Source: Chitinophagaceae bacterium (GTDB lineage Bacteria > Bacteroidota > Bacteroidia > Chitinophagales > Chitinophagaceae). From it: 64,000 nucleotides of DNA. The stretch is taken from positions 553,106-617,105 of the forward strand of contig JADKJV010000001.1 of assembly GCA_016720825.1 (NCBI GenBank). Direction: 5' to 3'. Below are positions 34,782 through 42,980 of the stretch, one piece after another. Numbering within the stretch: the first letter of the stretch is position 1; each line of letters begins with the position of its first letter. Position numbers and translations under genes: made by a program. Under the pieces are notes generated by a model that was not told the origin of the DNA, searched no databases, and saw nothing but the letters and a program-made list of their open reading frames with translations.

Positions 34782-35591
34782 TTACAAACTATCCTTCACC
34801 ACCACCCAAGTATGATCCAACCCGAATAGTTTTACCAGTTCATTAAACACCCGCGCATTATCCGGATGTAAACGGATACAACCATGAGAAGCCTTTGTTC
34901 CCAGTTTGGAGAAATTACCAGGCGTGGTCCCATGTATACCATAACCGCCACGGATAAACACCACATAAGGCATATTGCCAAGGCCCTTGTAATTGCCACC
35001 GGGGAATTTGCGGGAAGTGTATTTAGTCAGCACCGGGCCGGCCGGGCGTGTACTCATAGCCGGTGTTTCATATTTTTTGATGCCGGTAGAAACCTTGAAA
35101 CTGTCTTTCAGCTCGCCATGTATATAGAGATATAATGTTTGCACGGATTTTACCACTTCCGCATACAACAGGCAGTCCTTTTCCTTGCAGGAAAATTTTT
35201 CCATCGAATCGCGGTACATTAAAAAAGAATCAAGGGTTTTCAGGTTCTCGCGAATGCGGAGTTTATCTTCCTGTGAATACACTTCATCCCGCTTGATATG
35301 GCTGATTAAGCTGTCAGCCCCCGTGATCACTCCATATTCCCTGTGCAATAATGAATCCATTTTCACCAGCATTGGGTCCAGGGAATCCTTGCCGGGGACA
35401 AATAAATTGGCGTCAAATAAATTGGTGGAATCGTGAGTTGTATCTGCCTGCTGAATTAACAGGGAATCGCGGAAGGCTTCATATTTAAATCCTGCGGAAG
35501 TACTTACGGCCGGTGTTGGTTTGTTTTGACAGGAAAAAATAAACAGGGCCGGAAGAAGAATGAGTATCCATGTGGTAATGCCGGGTTTCAC
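34782..35591 (-). CDS. L,D-transpeptidase (YkuD domain) lipoprotein
   Basis: 269 residues with start at GTG 35591. An ATG at 35654 exists but the extra residues would be coded by the fold-back repeat. The N-terminus is a lipoprotein signal (LPALFIFSCQN, lipobox Cys), so the protein is membrane anchored. The catalytic YkuD domain at the C-terminus has YGIHGTTPGNFSKLG and the SHGCIRLHPDNARVF motif with the nucleophilic Cys. It links meso-diaminopimelate residues or attaches proteins to peptidoglycan. The middle holds charged helices of unknown role. The family A element follows on both sides. Confidence 0.88.
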   Translation of the reverse strand: MKPGITTWILILLPALFIFSCQNKPTPAVSTSAGFKYEAFRDSLLIQQADTTHDSTNLFDANLFVPGKDSLDPMLVKMDSLLHREYGVITGADSLISHIKRDEVYSQEDKLRIRENLKTLDSFLMYRDSMEKFSCKEKDCLLYAEVVKSVQTLYLYIHGELKDSFKVSTGIKKYETPAMSTRPAGPVLTKYTSRKFPGGNYKGLGNMPYVVFIRGGYGIHGTTPGNFSKLGTKASHGCIRLHPDNARVFNELVKLFGLDHTWVVVKDSL

Positions 35592-35614
35592 AGTACAAAG
35601 GTAGTTGGATTTAA

Positions 35615-35766
35615 GAGTCTTTACCACATAGGCACATAAGACACATAGGGACACATAGGAAATACAAAAAACTGTTCTGAAAGAAGTAAAATTCCGAACT
35701 ATATGGATTTGCGTAATGTATTTCTATGTGATTCTATATGCCTATGTTCCTATGTGGTAAAGACTC
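35615..35766. repeat. CACATAGG variant of the fold-back repeat (family A)
   Basis: Arm ends GAGTCTTTACCAC (35615) and GTGGTAAAGACTC (35766) are perfect reverse complements. Inner words are CACATAGG or CACATAAG on the left and CTATGTG on the right. Lies between divergent genes, so it is not only a terminator. Confidence 0.88.
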
Positions 35767-35872
35767 TGGAAAATGCAAACTTTTAGTTAACACTTACCAC
35801 ACATATAATTATCCCCTGCTTACAGCCGTTAATATGTGCCATTTTTCACTGCTGTATATTAAATTTGCACCC

Positions 35873-36802
35873 ATGAAAAAAACCACCATTTTCTTCATAG
35901 CTGTTTTATTGTCCGTAACCACCAAAGCACAGGACGCTTCGCTCAAAACACTGCAGGCAGAATCTTTTAAAACAGTAAAGAATGTAATTGTTGATACGAT
36001 CCATAAATATTGGAAACGCGGCGGCATCTATAACCTGAACCTGGCTCAGGGTTCTTTAAGCAACTGGGCTGCGGGCGGTGATGAGTTTTCCTTTTCCGTT
36101 AACTCACAGCTCAGCCTCTATGCATTTTTTAAAAAAGACAATCACAGCTGGGATAACAGTTTTGACTTCAACATTGGCTATATCAATACCACCAGCCTGG
36201 GAGGCCGTAAAAACGATGACCGGTTCGACCTTCTCTCCAAATACGGATGTGCACTAAACCCAAAGCTCAACCTCACCACGCTTTTTAACCTCCATTCCCA
36301 GTTTTTCAAGGGATATACTTACCAGGATACGGTCAGGACGCTTTCTTCAAACTTTATGGCACCGGGTTATGTCCTGCTTTCACTGGGTCTGGACTATAAA
36401 CCCACGAAGAACCTGTCCATCTTCGTTTCACCAGCTACTTCCCGACTGGTAATCGTAAAAGATTCGTCACTGGCCAACAAAGGGCTGTATGGTGTAACTC
36501 CCGGCAAAAAAAGCAATTTTGAATTCGGCGCCTTTGCCACTATCAACTACCGGAAAGAAATCAATAAACACATTACCTACAAAGGCCGTTTGGATTTATA
36601 TTCCAATTACAAACACAACCCCCAAAACGTTGACCTGTTTATGTCAAACATGCTGAATGCAAAAATCTCCAGGCTCTTTTCTGTCAGCTGGGGTGTAGAC
36701 CTGATCTACGATGATGATGTACGTTTATTTGGTAAAAACGGGCGGTCTGCTGCGTTACAGGTAAAATCGCTGGTGGGGATTGGGTTGCTGGTGAAATTTT
36801 AA
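35873..36802 (+). CDS. DUF3078 family exported protein
   Basis: 309 residues from ATG 35873, which opens the signal peptide (MKKTTIFFIAVLLSVTTKAQ). The mature part has YWKRGGIYNLNLAQGSLSNWAAGGD, a hallmark of DUF3078, and alternating hydrophobic strands suggesting an outer membrane barrel (LSLYAFFKKDNHSW, DFNIGYINTTSLGG, LLVKF at the end with a terminal Phe). The last residue Phe is typical for outer membrane proteins folded by BAM. Function unknown. A TAAATTTG motif sits at 35860-35867, very close to the start. Confidence 0.85.
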   Translation: MKKTTIFFIAVLLSVTTKAQDASLKTLQAESFKTVKNVIVDTIHKYWKRGGIYNLNLAQGSLSNWAAGGDEFSFSVNSQLSLYAFFKKDNHSWDNSFDFNIGYINTTSLGGRKNDDRFDLLSKYGCALNPKLNLTTLFNLHSQFFKGYTYQDTVRTLSSNFMAPGYVLLSLGLDYKPTKNLSIFVSPATSRLVIVKDSSLANKGLYGVTPGKKSNFEFGAFATINYRKEINKHITYKGRLDLYSNYKHNPQNVDLFMSNMLNAKISRLFSVSWGVDLIYDDDVRLFGKNGRSAALQVKSLVGIGLLVKF

Positions 36803-36810
36803 GAATAATT

Positions 36811-37085
36811 GATAATGGAGAATGCTTGCCCGCCGGAGCAAAGCGAAGGAGGGGATAGTGGATAATAGAAAGAGTTGAAAGTTGAAAATGGAAAGTTGAA
36901 AGTTAGCGAGTATAATCTGTATGCACCTCTTCCACTGAATAAGATGCTTCAGCGTATTCAAACCTGCAAATGATTTCACGCATCTATTCAGGGCTTCGCC
37001 TGCTTCCTGCCTCCTGCCACCTGCTCCCTGCCCCCTGCCCCAATCTTACCACTGCCTGACTAACGACTAGCGACTAACGACTAGA
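36811..37085. repeat. Composite intergenic repeat block (families E, C, B and CCCGCC module)
   Basis: In order: GATAATGGAGAATG words, CCCGCC module at 36828-36854, GAAAGTTGAAAATGG tract (to 36907), a 43-nt module 36961-37003 beginning AACCTGCAAAT, CCTGCTCCCTGCC-type words (36984-37043), and GACTAACGACTAG words (37058-37085). The 43-nt module recurs reversed at 57281-57324. The last tract supplies the TAG stop of the next gene on the minus strand. Confidence 0.8.
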
Positions 37086-37497
37086 TCTTCCCTCTCCACC
37101 TCTCCTCTTCCTCCATCTCCAGCCTCCTTTTCTCCTTCAGCCTCGCAGGTATTTTTTCATTGAAGAGATAAACGGCCAGAACTACACTGTACAGCGCGAG
37201 CAGCAGTACAATCATGGAAAACACTTTGTGGTTTTTCAGGATGATCTCATTGGCCATGCTGAGTGCGGCACTCACTATGATCATTACACTTCCTGCTACA
37301 TGGCGGATGGCAACTAAAATAAATGCTATAATTATTATAAAATAAAAACCGAGCATCATATAGGTCAGCCAGAAAAAACGGGCTACGGCAATGTGCTGGA
37401 TCAGGCTGGTAACGCTAAGGCCAACGCCGATTACACCGCCCCAAATGCAGACGTCTTCTTCGTATTTTGTTAGCGGGTTTAAGGGATGTGGGTTCAT
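37081..37497 (-). CDS. Small multi-pass membrane protein of unknown function
   Basis: 138 residues with start at ATG 37497 (MNPHPLNPLTKYEED). Four hydrophobic helices occupy about residues 18-115, followed by a charged tail RLKEKRRLEMEEEERWRGK. No family was recognised. The TAG stop is part of a family B repeat word. It stands alone between repeat blocks. The longer reading from 37530 would start in repeat-adjacent DNA and is less likely. Confidence 0.55.
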   Translation of the reverse strand: MNPHPLNPLTKYEEDVCIWGGVIGVGLSVTSLIQHIAVARFFWLTYMMLGFYFIIIIAFILVAIRHVAGSVMIIVSAALSMANEIILKNHKVFSMIVLLLALYSVVLAVYLFNEKIPARLKEKRRLEMEEEERWRGKI

Positions 37498-37517
37498 GCT
37501 AATATTAATAGTTTTAA

Positions 37518-37716
37518 GAGTCTTTACCACCCGCCTACGCTTCGCTTATGCTTGCGCTGAAGCTTCAGCATAGGCGCACGGCGGGCAAAGCATAGGCAAA
37601 TAGAATACATAGGAATACAGCGAAGAGTTCTTATTGAAGGGAAATTTCTAACTTTTTTGACTGGCGTGTTGTATTTCTATGTGTTTCTATGTGTCTTATG
37701 TGCCTATGTGGTAAAG
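37518..37716. repeat. CATAGG-variant family A fold-back with nested CCCGCC module
   Basis: Starts GAGTCTTTACCAC at 37518 and ends GTGGTAAAG at 37716, the same arm ends as the element at 35615. Nested at 37529-37590 is a large palindromic CCCGCC module (CGCTGAAGCTTCAGC at its centre). The right arm has CTATGTG words. Confidence 0.85.
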
Positions 37717-37730
37717 CATTTTGTATTCAT

Positions 37731-38111
37731 CTAAAGGCTCTCCAGCGGATCCCAGAAAAGGTTTTTAAAATCCACCACCTGGTCATTCTTCACTTTCACC
37801 CCTTCTTTTTTCAGTAATTTCTCCATCATGCCGGGCGGATCAAAATGAAACTTCCCGGTAAGCATCCCATTCCGGTTTACTACACGATGGGCAGGCACTT
37901 TGGGTTTTACCCGGTGGCAGCCATTCATCGCCCAACCGACCATACGGGCTGACGACTTAGTACCCAGCGCAGCGGCGATGGCACCATAAGATGTTACTCT
38001 TCCTTTGGGAATCTGGCGGGCCACCTCGAAAACCAGTGAAAAGAAATTATCATCCGATTCACCGGAAGGTTTAACGGTCCGTAGTTTGACTTTGGGTTCA
38101 CGTGCAGGCAT
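37731..38111 (-). CDS. Alkyltransferase-like (ATL) protein, MGMT homologue without catalytic Cys
   Basis: 126 residues with start at ATG 38111 (MPAREPKVK). The DNA-binding domain of O6-methylguanine methyltransferase is clear: VFEVARQIPKGRVTSYGAIAAALG, ARMVGWAMNGC (Arg finger region) and VPAHRVVNRNGMLTG. The active-site motif PCHR is PAHR, so the methyl-accepting Cys is Ala. Such proteins bind O6-alkylguanine lesions without repairing them and hand them to nucleotide excision repair. It lies downstream of the DUF5522 and trmB genes on the same strand, with a 16-bp gap, probably one operon. Confidence 0.88.
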   Translation of the reverse strand: MPAREPKVKLRTVKPSGESDDNFFSLVFEVARQIPKGRVTSYGAIAAALGTKSSARMVGWAMNGCHRVKPKVPAHRVVNRNGMLTGKFHFDPPGMMEKLLKKEGVKVKNDQVVDFKNLFWDPLESL

Positions 38112-38127
38112 GCACCGAAGATAAAAA

Positions 38128-38319
38128 TTAATTGGCTGGATTCTCCGCCTGCTGCAGGAGAAAAGATTTGCGTGGTTCAGGAACCGCCTCGTACCGGAAA
38201 GGACAGTGCAAACACCCGTTGCCGCAGCAATAGCCACGGAGACGGTGGTATTCAGCGGTGAGTACAATCATACCCGCTTCGTTAATATAATAATGCACCC
38301 CTTCAGTCAGTTCCTCCAT
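38128..38319 (-). CDS. DUF5522 Cys-rich small protein
   Basis: 63 residues. It has TEGVHYYINEAGMIVLTAEYH and the Cys cluster GYCCGNGCLHCPF, matching the DUF5522 family found beside tRNA modification genes in Bacteroidota. Four Cys could bind a metal or iron-sulfur cluster. Its start overlaps the end of trmB by 17 bp, so translation is coupled. Function unknown. Confidence 0.8.
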   Translation of the reverse strand: MEELTEGVHYYINEAGMIVLTAEYHRLRGYCCGNGCLHCPFRYEAVPEPRKSFLLQQAENPAN

Positions 38320-39013
38320 CGTTGATGAGTGTTTGTTTCAATAATTCATCTTTTTCCCGGCCACCTAAGTCTTCAGGCAGGGTGAAACGGAGATAATGCA
38401 CCCGGTTATGTCCGGCAATATCCAGCGACTCATAATAAGTCTTGATATTCAGCTCTGCCGGAACGGGTTCTGATCCATACACATTGTCCAGGTCTTCCAG
38501 CAACTTGCACCCGTAGAGTTCAATCACTGTTTTGGTGAACCGGTACAGATCCGGACTGTCCGTCTTCAGATGTATTAAACCACCGGGCAGCATGAATTGT
38601 TGATACAAACGGAGGAATTTTGGGTGGGTCAGGCGTTTTTTAACTTTAGAGAGGCGGAGCTGGGGATCGGGAAAGGTGATCCAGATTTCAGCTACTTCAC
38701 CCGTACTAAAATAGGTAGGCACCATATCAATCTGCGTCCGCAAAAATGCCACATTGACCAGGTTTTCCTTCAGCGCTTTTTTCGCACCCACCCAGATGCG
38801 GTTTCCTTTCAGGTCAACACCGATAAAATTGCGGTTGGCATAAAGCCTTCCCAGACCCAATGCATACTCTCCCTTTCCACAAGCCAGTTCCAGGGTAATG
38901 GGATGTTCATTCCCAAAATGTGCTGACCATTTCCCGGCAATATCACGGGGAAATTCCAGGACATTCTGGAAGCCTTTTAGTTCTTCGAAGCGTATGAGTT
39001 TTTTTTGTCCCAA
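38303..39013 (-). CDS. trmB: tRNA (guanine-N7-)-methyltransferase
   Basis: 236 residues, cytoplasmic. It methylates G46 in the variable loop of tRNAs with S-adenosylmethionine. Seen are LELACGKGEYALGLGRLY (SAM-binding motif I), FIGVDLKGNRIWVGAKKAL, FLRTQIDMVP, and ITFPDPQLRLSKVKKRLTHP with the PDP motif. Length fits the family. It leads a minus-strand operon with DUF5522 and the ATL gene. Upstream (39018-39051) lies a family B repeat. Confidence 0.93.
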   Translation of the reverse strand: MGQKKLIRFEELKGFQNVLEFPRDIAGKWSAHFGNEHPITLELACGKGEYALGLGRLYANRNFIGVDLKGNRIWVGAKKALKENLVNVAFLRTQIDMVPTYFSTGEVAEIWITFPDPQLRLSKVKKRLTHPKFLRLYQQFMLPGGLIHLKTDSPDLYRFTKTVIELYGCKLLEDLDNVYGSEPVPAELNIKTYYESLDIAGHNRVHYLRFTLPEDLGGREKDELLKQTLINDGGTD

Positions 39014-39017
39014 TTTA

Positions 39018-39330
39018 TTAGTCTTTAGTCGCTAGTCTTTAGTCGTTAGTCAGGCAGTGGTGAGATTGGAGATAGAGAGCAGGCGGCAGGGAGCAGGTGG
39101 CAGGTGGCAGTTGAATCCCGGGATAGTGAAGTTTATCCCGGAAAGTTATTATCCAAAACGCTTTCAAATCCTAATTCCCACTTTCAATTTTCACTCCTTT
39201 CAATTCTCTATTGTCCATTCTCCACTTTCAACTTTCCACTTTCAATTTTCAACTACCTCAATTTTCACCCGAAGCAGATTCTTTGAATCGCTACGATATG
39301 CCCACATTATCCATTCTCCATTATAAATTA
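39018..39330. repeat. Intergenic composite of families B, C and E
   Basis: About 317 bases without a gene. 39018-39051 is family B (TAGTCTTTAGTCGCTAGTC-like). 39078-39112 is family C (GAGCAGGCGGCAGGGAGCAG and further). 39178-39262 and 39300-39340 are family E (CTTTCAATTTTCACTCC, CCATTCTCCACTTTCAAC). These are in opposite orientation to the matching block at 36811-37085, so the two blocks bracket the four genes between them as a long inverted pair. Confidence 0.75.
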
Positions 39331-39915
39331 TCAATTATAATAAGGCGCTATCATCAAATAAACCACCACCCCCGTCACTGCCACATAAAACCACACAGGC
39401 CAGGTGATCTTAACCAGTTTTTTATGGCGGGCGAATTCGCCGGTCATGGCGCGGTAGGCTGAAAATAAAATAAAGGGAAGGATCAGGCCTGCGAGGGGAA
39501 TATGGGTGCCGAGTAAAATATAATATATGATCCTGGCAGAGCCGGCAGTTGCCTTTTCTGCTTCGGAAAGAATGCCATCATGATTCAGGTCGCCGAAACG
39601 GGTTTCGCCGGCGAATAAATGGTGAGAGATATAACTGACCAGGAACAGGATGGATAAAACCATGGCCGTAAGCATGATTTTTTTATGCAACTCATACTTT
39701 TTGGATTTTACAGCAATGAGTGCCGCAACAAGCAGAACGGCTACGATAGAATTGATAATCGCATTTGCCTGCGCGAAAATGTGCACATTAAATCCCAGGT
39801 CCACATTCAGTTTTACCCGGCTCAGTAATACAACGGCTGCAAATACAATCCCGGAGAATAAAAAAATCAGTGTATTCGCTTTCCGGTCATTCGGACGCCA
39901 GCTGGCAGATAACAT
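39331..39915 (-). CDS. DUF420 membrane protein
   Basis: 194 residues with about five helices. The segment ELHKKIMLTAMVLSILFLVSYISHHLF with His residues, and a later HIPLAGLILPF, mark the DUF420 (CtaM-like) family, found beside cytochrome oxidase genes and implicated in oxidase assembly. It follows sco1 with only 4 bp between, last gene of the respiratory cluster. Confidence 0.85.
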   Translation of the reverse strand: MLSASWRPNDRKANTLIFLFSGIVFAAVVLLSRVKLNVDLGFNVHIFAQANAIINSIVAVLLVAALIAVKSKKYELHKKIMLTAMVLSILFLVSYISHHLFAGETRFGDLNHDGILSEAEKATAGSARIIYYILLGTHIPLAGLILPFILFSAYRAMTGEFARHKKLVKITWPVWFYVAVTGVVVYLMIAPYYN

Positions 39916-39919
39916 AGTC

Positions 39920-40732
39920 TTATTTTTTACGGATAAAGTAGAGTAATAATCCCACGCCGAGGATCGTCATCAGGAAAACAATGGCAATCAGTTCCAGTTT
40001 GCCGGCGAAGAAACTTTTTTCATGCGGGTCTTTTTCCATGGTCAGCAGCACGAGGTCTTCGGATAATTTGGCCAGATCAGCCGAATCGAGTCCGTGATAG
40101 AAACCCCGGATGTAGTGATTGCTGTCAATCAGTACAAAATGGTCGGTATGTATAAAATTGGTGTCAATTCCCTCGCCATCGGTAATGCCGATTTTCATTT
40201 CCTGGATGGCCATGTTATAAATGGACTGACGGTCACCGGTGAGCAGCCACCAGTTTTCAGGGTTGATCTGATATTTATCAGCCCAGTATTTCAGTCTTTC
40301 TGCTGAATCCCTTTCCGGATCTATGCTGAATGAAATAAAGTGAACTTGTTTATTGGTCTTATCACCCACCCGCTGTCCATTGTGAATAGACTCAGCCAGT
40401 CTTTTCATGTTTTTGGTAAGTCCGGGGCAGATCGTAGGGCAATGGGTAAAGAAGAAGTCGGCGATAATGATTTTACCATGGAGACTGTCCAGCGTAACCT
40501 GTTTCCCTTCCTGGTTAGTGAACTGGAAATTGCTGAGTTTATGCCACACGGTATCCTGTACATTCTTTCCCTTGCTGACTTTAGTAGTCACCGTATCCCA
40601 GATATAATGCCTGGGCATGGAAATAGCCTGTTCGCTTTTCCCTTTCACTATGAAATAGGCACCCAGTGGTACAACCAGGGCCATTAAAATCGCGTATAAA
40701 GCTGTCTTGTTCACGTCAGATATTTTATTCAC
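39920..40732 (-). CDS. SCO1/SenC-type copper chaperone
   Basis: 270 residues from GTG 40732 (next residues NKISDVNKTALYAILM). The ATG at 40753 lies inside a terminator hairpin, so the GTG is preferred. N-terminal membrane helix (ALYAILMALVVPLGAYFIV), then a thioredoxin-like domain with the copper site THCPTICPG (CxxxC) and a His in IHTDHFVLID, then a second membrane helix near the C-terminus (LELIAIVFLMTILGVGLLLYF). It delivers copper to the CuA centre of oxidase subunit II. Confidence 0.88.
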   Translation of the reverse strand: MNKISDVNKTALYAILMALVVPLGAYFIVKGKSEQAISMPRHYIWDTVTTKVSKGKNVQDTVWHKLSNFQFTNQEGKQVTLDSLHGKIIIADFFFTHCPTICPGLTKNMKRLAESIHNGQRVGDKTNKQVHFISFSIDPERDSAERLKYWADKYQINPENWWLLTGDRQSIYNMAIQEMKIGITDGEGIDTNFIHTDHFVLIDSNHYIRGFYHGLDSADLAKLSEDLVLLTMEKDPHEKSFFAGKLELIAIVFLMTILGVGLLLYFIRKK

Positions 40733-40737
40733 TCCCC

Positions 40738-40795
40738 CCGAAAAAAAAACCATCAAACCCCTCCCTGTTAACAGGCAGCCGGTTCAATGGTTTGG
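40738..40795 (-). terminator. Hairpin between subunit IV and sco genes
   Basis: On the minus strand AAACCATTGAACC (about 40783-40795) pairs imperfectly with GGTTTGATGGTTT (about 40747-40759), followed by a T run (40741-40746). A CCTGTTAACAGG palindrome is in the loop. It may reduce transcription into sco1. Confidence 0.6.
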
Positions 40796-40813
40796 TAAAA
40801 AGCTAAAATCTCT

Positions 40814-41269
40814 TTATTCCTTGCCACCGGGTTTTTCGGCCGGCGTTTCAGTTGCGTGATGTTTAGAAGGCATTGTAGTCTCCTTAAAATGAAGGTCGTA
40901 CTTATTCCTCAGGTTCTTATAAGAATTACCATCATAGATAAAGGCGATGATAAACCATACAAAAAGCAGCAGGGGAACTACAATAGTCATGATCATGTTC
41001 CTGATTTCATCACCCAGGTGCATGAAAACAGACACAATGTAATAGGCTTTAGCCAGAGTCAGGATGCATACCATGCCTTTGAAAGCAAGTACAAGTCCTG
41101 CATTGGGGTTCTCACCTTTATGTATATTATAAATAGTAAGACCAATCGCCAGCTCGATGATGGTAATCACAGAAAGGAGGATTGTGGTCTTCCTGACTCT
41201 CCGCTTAAATTCCTCATCAGAATGGTGATGAGTGAAGGTGATTTCCGGTGAAATTGGTGAATGCTCCAT
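40814..41269 (-). CDS. Cytochrome c oxidase subunit IV
   Basis: 151 residues from ATG 41269 (MEHSPISPEITFTHHHSD). Three hydrophobic helices (TTILLSVITIIELAIGLTIY, MVCILTLAKAYYIVSVFMHLGDE, and IVVPLLLFVWFIIAFIYDG) match the prokaryotic COX4 family. The second helix carries the usual Lys-Ala-Tyr and FMHLGDE. It stabilises the oxidase complex. Family F repeat separates it from the upstream subunit III gene. Confidence 0.85.
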   Translation of the reverse strand: MEHSPISPEITFTHHHSDEEFKRRVRKTTILLSVITIIELAIGLTIYNIHKGENPNAGLVLAFKGMVCILTLAKAYYIVSVFMHLGDEIRNMIMTIVVPLLLFVWFIIAFIYDGNSYKNLRNKYDLHFKETTMPSKHHATETPAEKPGGKE

Positions 41270-41311
41270 GATGTTTTTATCCGCTTTAAATTTCAAAATT
41301 CTGTTACCTTA

Positions 41312-41390
41312 TCCAAATTCCAAATCTCAAAATCCAAATCCCAAACTTTCCCGCAACCGTTTGGAATTTGGATTTTGGAATTTGTGATTT
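41312..41390. repeat. ATTCCAAA-word inverted repeat (family F)
   Basis: Left arm 41312-41350 (CCAAATTCCAAATCTCAAAA and following) and right arm 41360-41390 (TTTGGAATTTGGATTTTGG and following) are reverse complements. It starts directly after the TAG stop of the subunit III gene. Confidence 0.82.
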
Positions 41391-42266
41391 CTATATTAAG
41401 TAAAAGCAAAGGAACACGAATACCCAAACCAGATCTACAAAGTGCCAGTACAAACCAGCTTTTTCAATCATCAGGTAATGTCCTTTATTCTGGAATATGT
41501 TTTTCTGTGTCATGATCAGCATTACGATATTGATGATCACGCCTGAGAATACGTGGAAACCGTGGAAGCCGGTGATACCAAAGAAATAACCACCAAAGGC
41601 AACGGGTCCTTTATCACGAATATGAACCTCAGCCAGATTTACCATTCCACGGAGTTCAGTGTCCGGCATTTTCAGCAGGGCATCCATGGCATGGCTGTTA
41701 TCATGTGAATGAACCAGTGCTGCCAGGTTTTCGTGTGAAGTATTATTGAGTGCAGCAGTTAATGCAGACTGGTCGTGTACGATGTTACCCCAGGGGTTAT
41801 GACTGGTTGTTTGTCCAAACATCTGGATAGAACCATCCACGAGTGTAGCGTGTTCACCGGTAATCAGGTGATGCCACTCCCAGGCCTGGCAACCAAGGAA
41901 CGCGAGACCGCCGACAATTGTCCAGGCCAGCCATTTAATAACGCCTTGCTTATTTCCTTTATGACCGGCATGTACAGCCAGCACCATAGTTACAGAACTG
42001 ATGATGAGGATGAAGGTCATCACACTCACGAATGCCAGGGGCAGGTTTGCGTGTCCGGCTCCGGGGAATGCGTTGAAGACCACGTTGGGATCGGGCCAGA
42101 AGTTCTGACTGAAACGGATAGATCCGTAAGAGATCAGGAAGGCGCCGAAGGTAAACGCGTCACTCATCAGGAAGTACCACATCATCAGTTTGCCATACTC
42201 CAGGTTGAAAGGGCTTTTTCCCCCACCCCACCATTTGGTCTGATGCGTTGTTGCTGTTGTTGACAT
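41391..42266 (-). CDS. Cytochrome c oxidase subunit III (first copy, long form)
   Basis: 291 residues, about six or seven helices. WWGGGKSPFNLEYGKLMMWYFLMSDAFTFGAFL at the N-terminus, FGGYFFGITGFHGFHVFSGVIINIV and WHFVDLVWVFVFLCFYLI near the end are the COX3 signatures (HGFHV, WHFVDxVW). An inserted loop of about 70 residues in the middle is longer than usual. A second subunit III gene is upstream in the same cluster; the pairing is common in Bacteroidota caa3 clusters. Confidence 0.92.
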   Translation of the reverse strand: MSTTATTHQTKWWGGGKSPFNLEYGKLMMWYFLMSDAFTFGAFLISYGSIRFSQNFWPDPNVVFNAFPGAGHANLPLAFVSVMTFILIISSVTMVLAVHAGHKGNKQGVIKWLAWTIVGGLAFLGCQAWEWHHLITGEHATLVDGSIQMFGQTTSHNPWGNIVHDQSALTAALNNTSHENLAALVHSHDNSHAMDALLKMPDTELRGMVNLAEVHIRDKGPVAFGGYFFGITGFHGFHVFSGVIINIVMLIMTQKNIFQNKGHYLMIEKAGLYWHFVDLVWVFVFLCFYLI

Positions 42267-42297
42267 AAGCTGTTTAATTCCGAATTTTTAAATGCTC

Positions 42298-42327
42298 CCG
42301 GCGCAGAAGGAATAGCCTTCCCGCCGG
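42298..42327. terminator. Hairpin between the two subunit III genes
   Basis: CCGGCG (42298-42303) pairs with CGCCGG (42322-42327), with inner AAGG/CCTT. No clear T run, so it may act as a processing or attenuation site rather than a full terminator. Confidence 0.45.
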
Positions 42328-42392
42328 AATTTGTTTTATGTTTCAATACCCCGAAGCAGAAATCCTGAGGACTTCGCTTCCTTGTAAAAAAT

Positions 42393-42962
42393 CTACGACC
42401 CGATTACTAAAAAGAACACCATGATATAGATCCATAACAGATCTACAAAATGCCAGTACGTTGCTGCCACTTCAATAGAGGTGGAGCCATACTGTTTTAC
42501 ATTGCCGGTGAAGGCTTTGATAAACATCACCAGTAATGCGATCACCCCGCCGGCTACATGGATTCCATGCAATCCGAAGATCACATACAGGAACTGGGCT
42601 GCACCCGATCCCCGTAAAGTGATATGCTGTGCCCAGAGTTCCGAGAACCCCAGCCACTGCAAATAAATAAATGCTGCACCTAACAATAAAGTCATACCGA
42701 TCAATAACCGGTATTGCTGCATTTTCCTTTGTTTAAAAGAGCGGAGCGCCAGTTGAATCACCAGGCTGCTCACCAGTAAAACCACCGTGGATACCCAGAA
42801 AATCTTTGGCATCACCACCGGTCTCCAGCTGGCCTGGTTGCTTTTCACGATAAAAGCACTTGTCAAACCAGCGAACATCATTACTATACTCCCAATAGCT
42901 ACCCAGAGGGTAAACTTGTGAGGGTGCATTTTTCTATTTTGTTCTAGCGTCACTGTTTGCAT
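42393..42962 (-). CDS. Cytochrome c oxidase subunit III (second copy, short form)
   Basis: 189 residues, five helices. Opens MQTVTLEQNRKMHPHKFTLWVAIGSIVMMFAGLTSAF as in Bacteroidota short subunit III proteins. Signatures: FGLHGIHVAGGVIALLVMF, and VAATYWHFVDLLWIYIMVFF. Located between the four-helix-bundle gene and the long subunit III. Both probably assemble in the caa3-type enzyme. Confidence 0.92.
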   Translation of the reverse strand: MQTVTLEQNRKMHPHKFTLWVAIGSIVMMFAGLTSAFIVKSNQASWRPVVMPKIFWVSTVVLLVSSLVIQLALRSFKQRKMQQYRLLIGMTLLLGAAFIYLQWLGFSELWAQHITLRGSGAAQFLYVIFGLHGIHVAGGVIALLVMFIKAFTGNVKQYGSTSIEVAATYWHFVDLLWIYIMVFFLVIGS

Positions 42963-42980
42963 TAGTTACTTGATTAAAAA

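Noticed and set aside
34782..35654. Longer L,D-transpeptidase starting at ATG 35654
   Set aside because: The extra residues are coded by the CACATAGG repeat, and the lipoprotein signal starts properly at the GTG at 35591.
39920..40753. Sco1 start at ATG 40753
   Set aside because: That ATG lies within the terminator-like hairpin; the GTG at 40732 gives a normal N-terminal membrane anchor.
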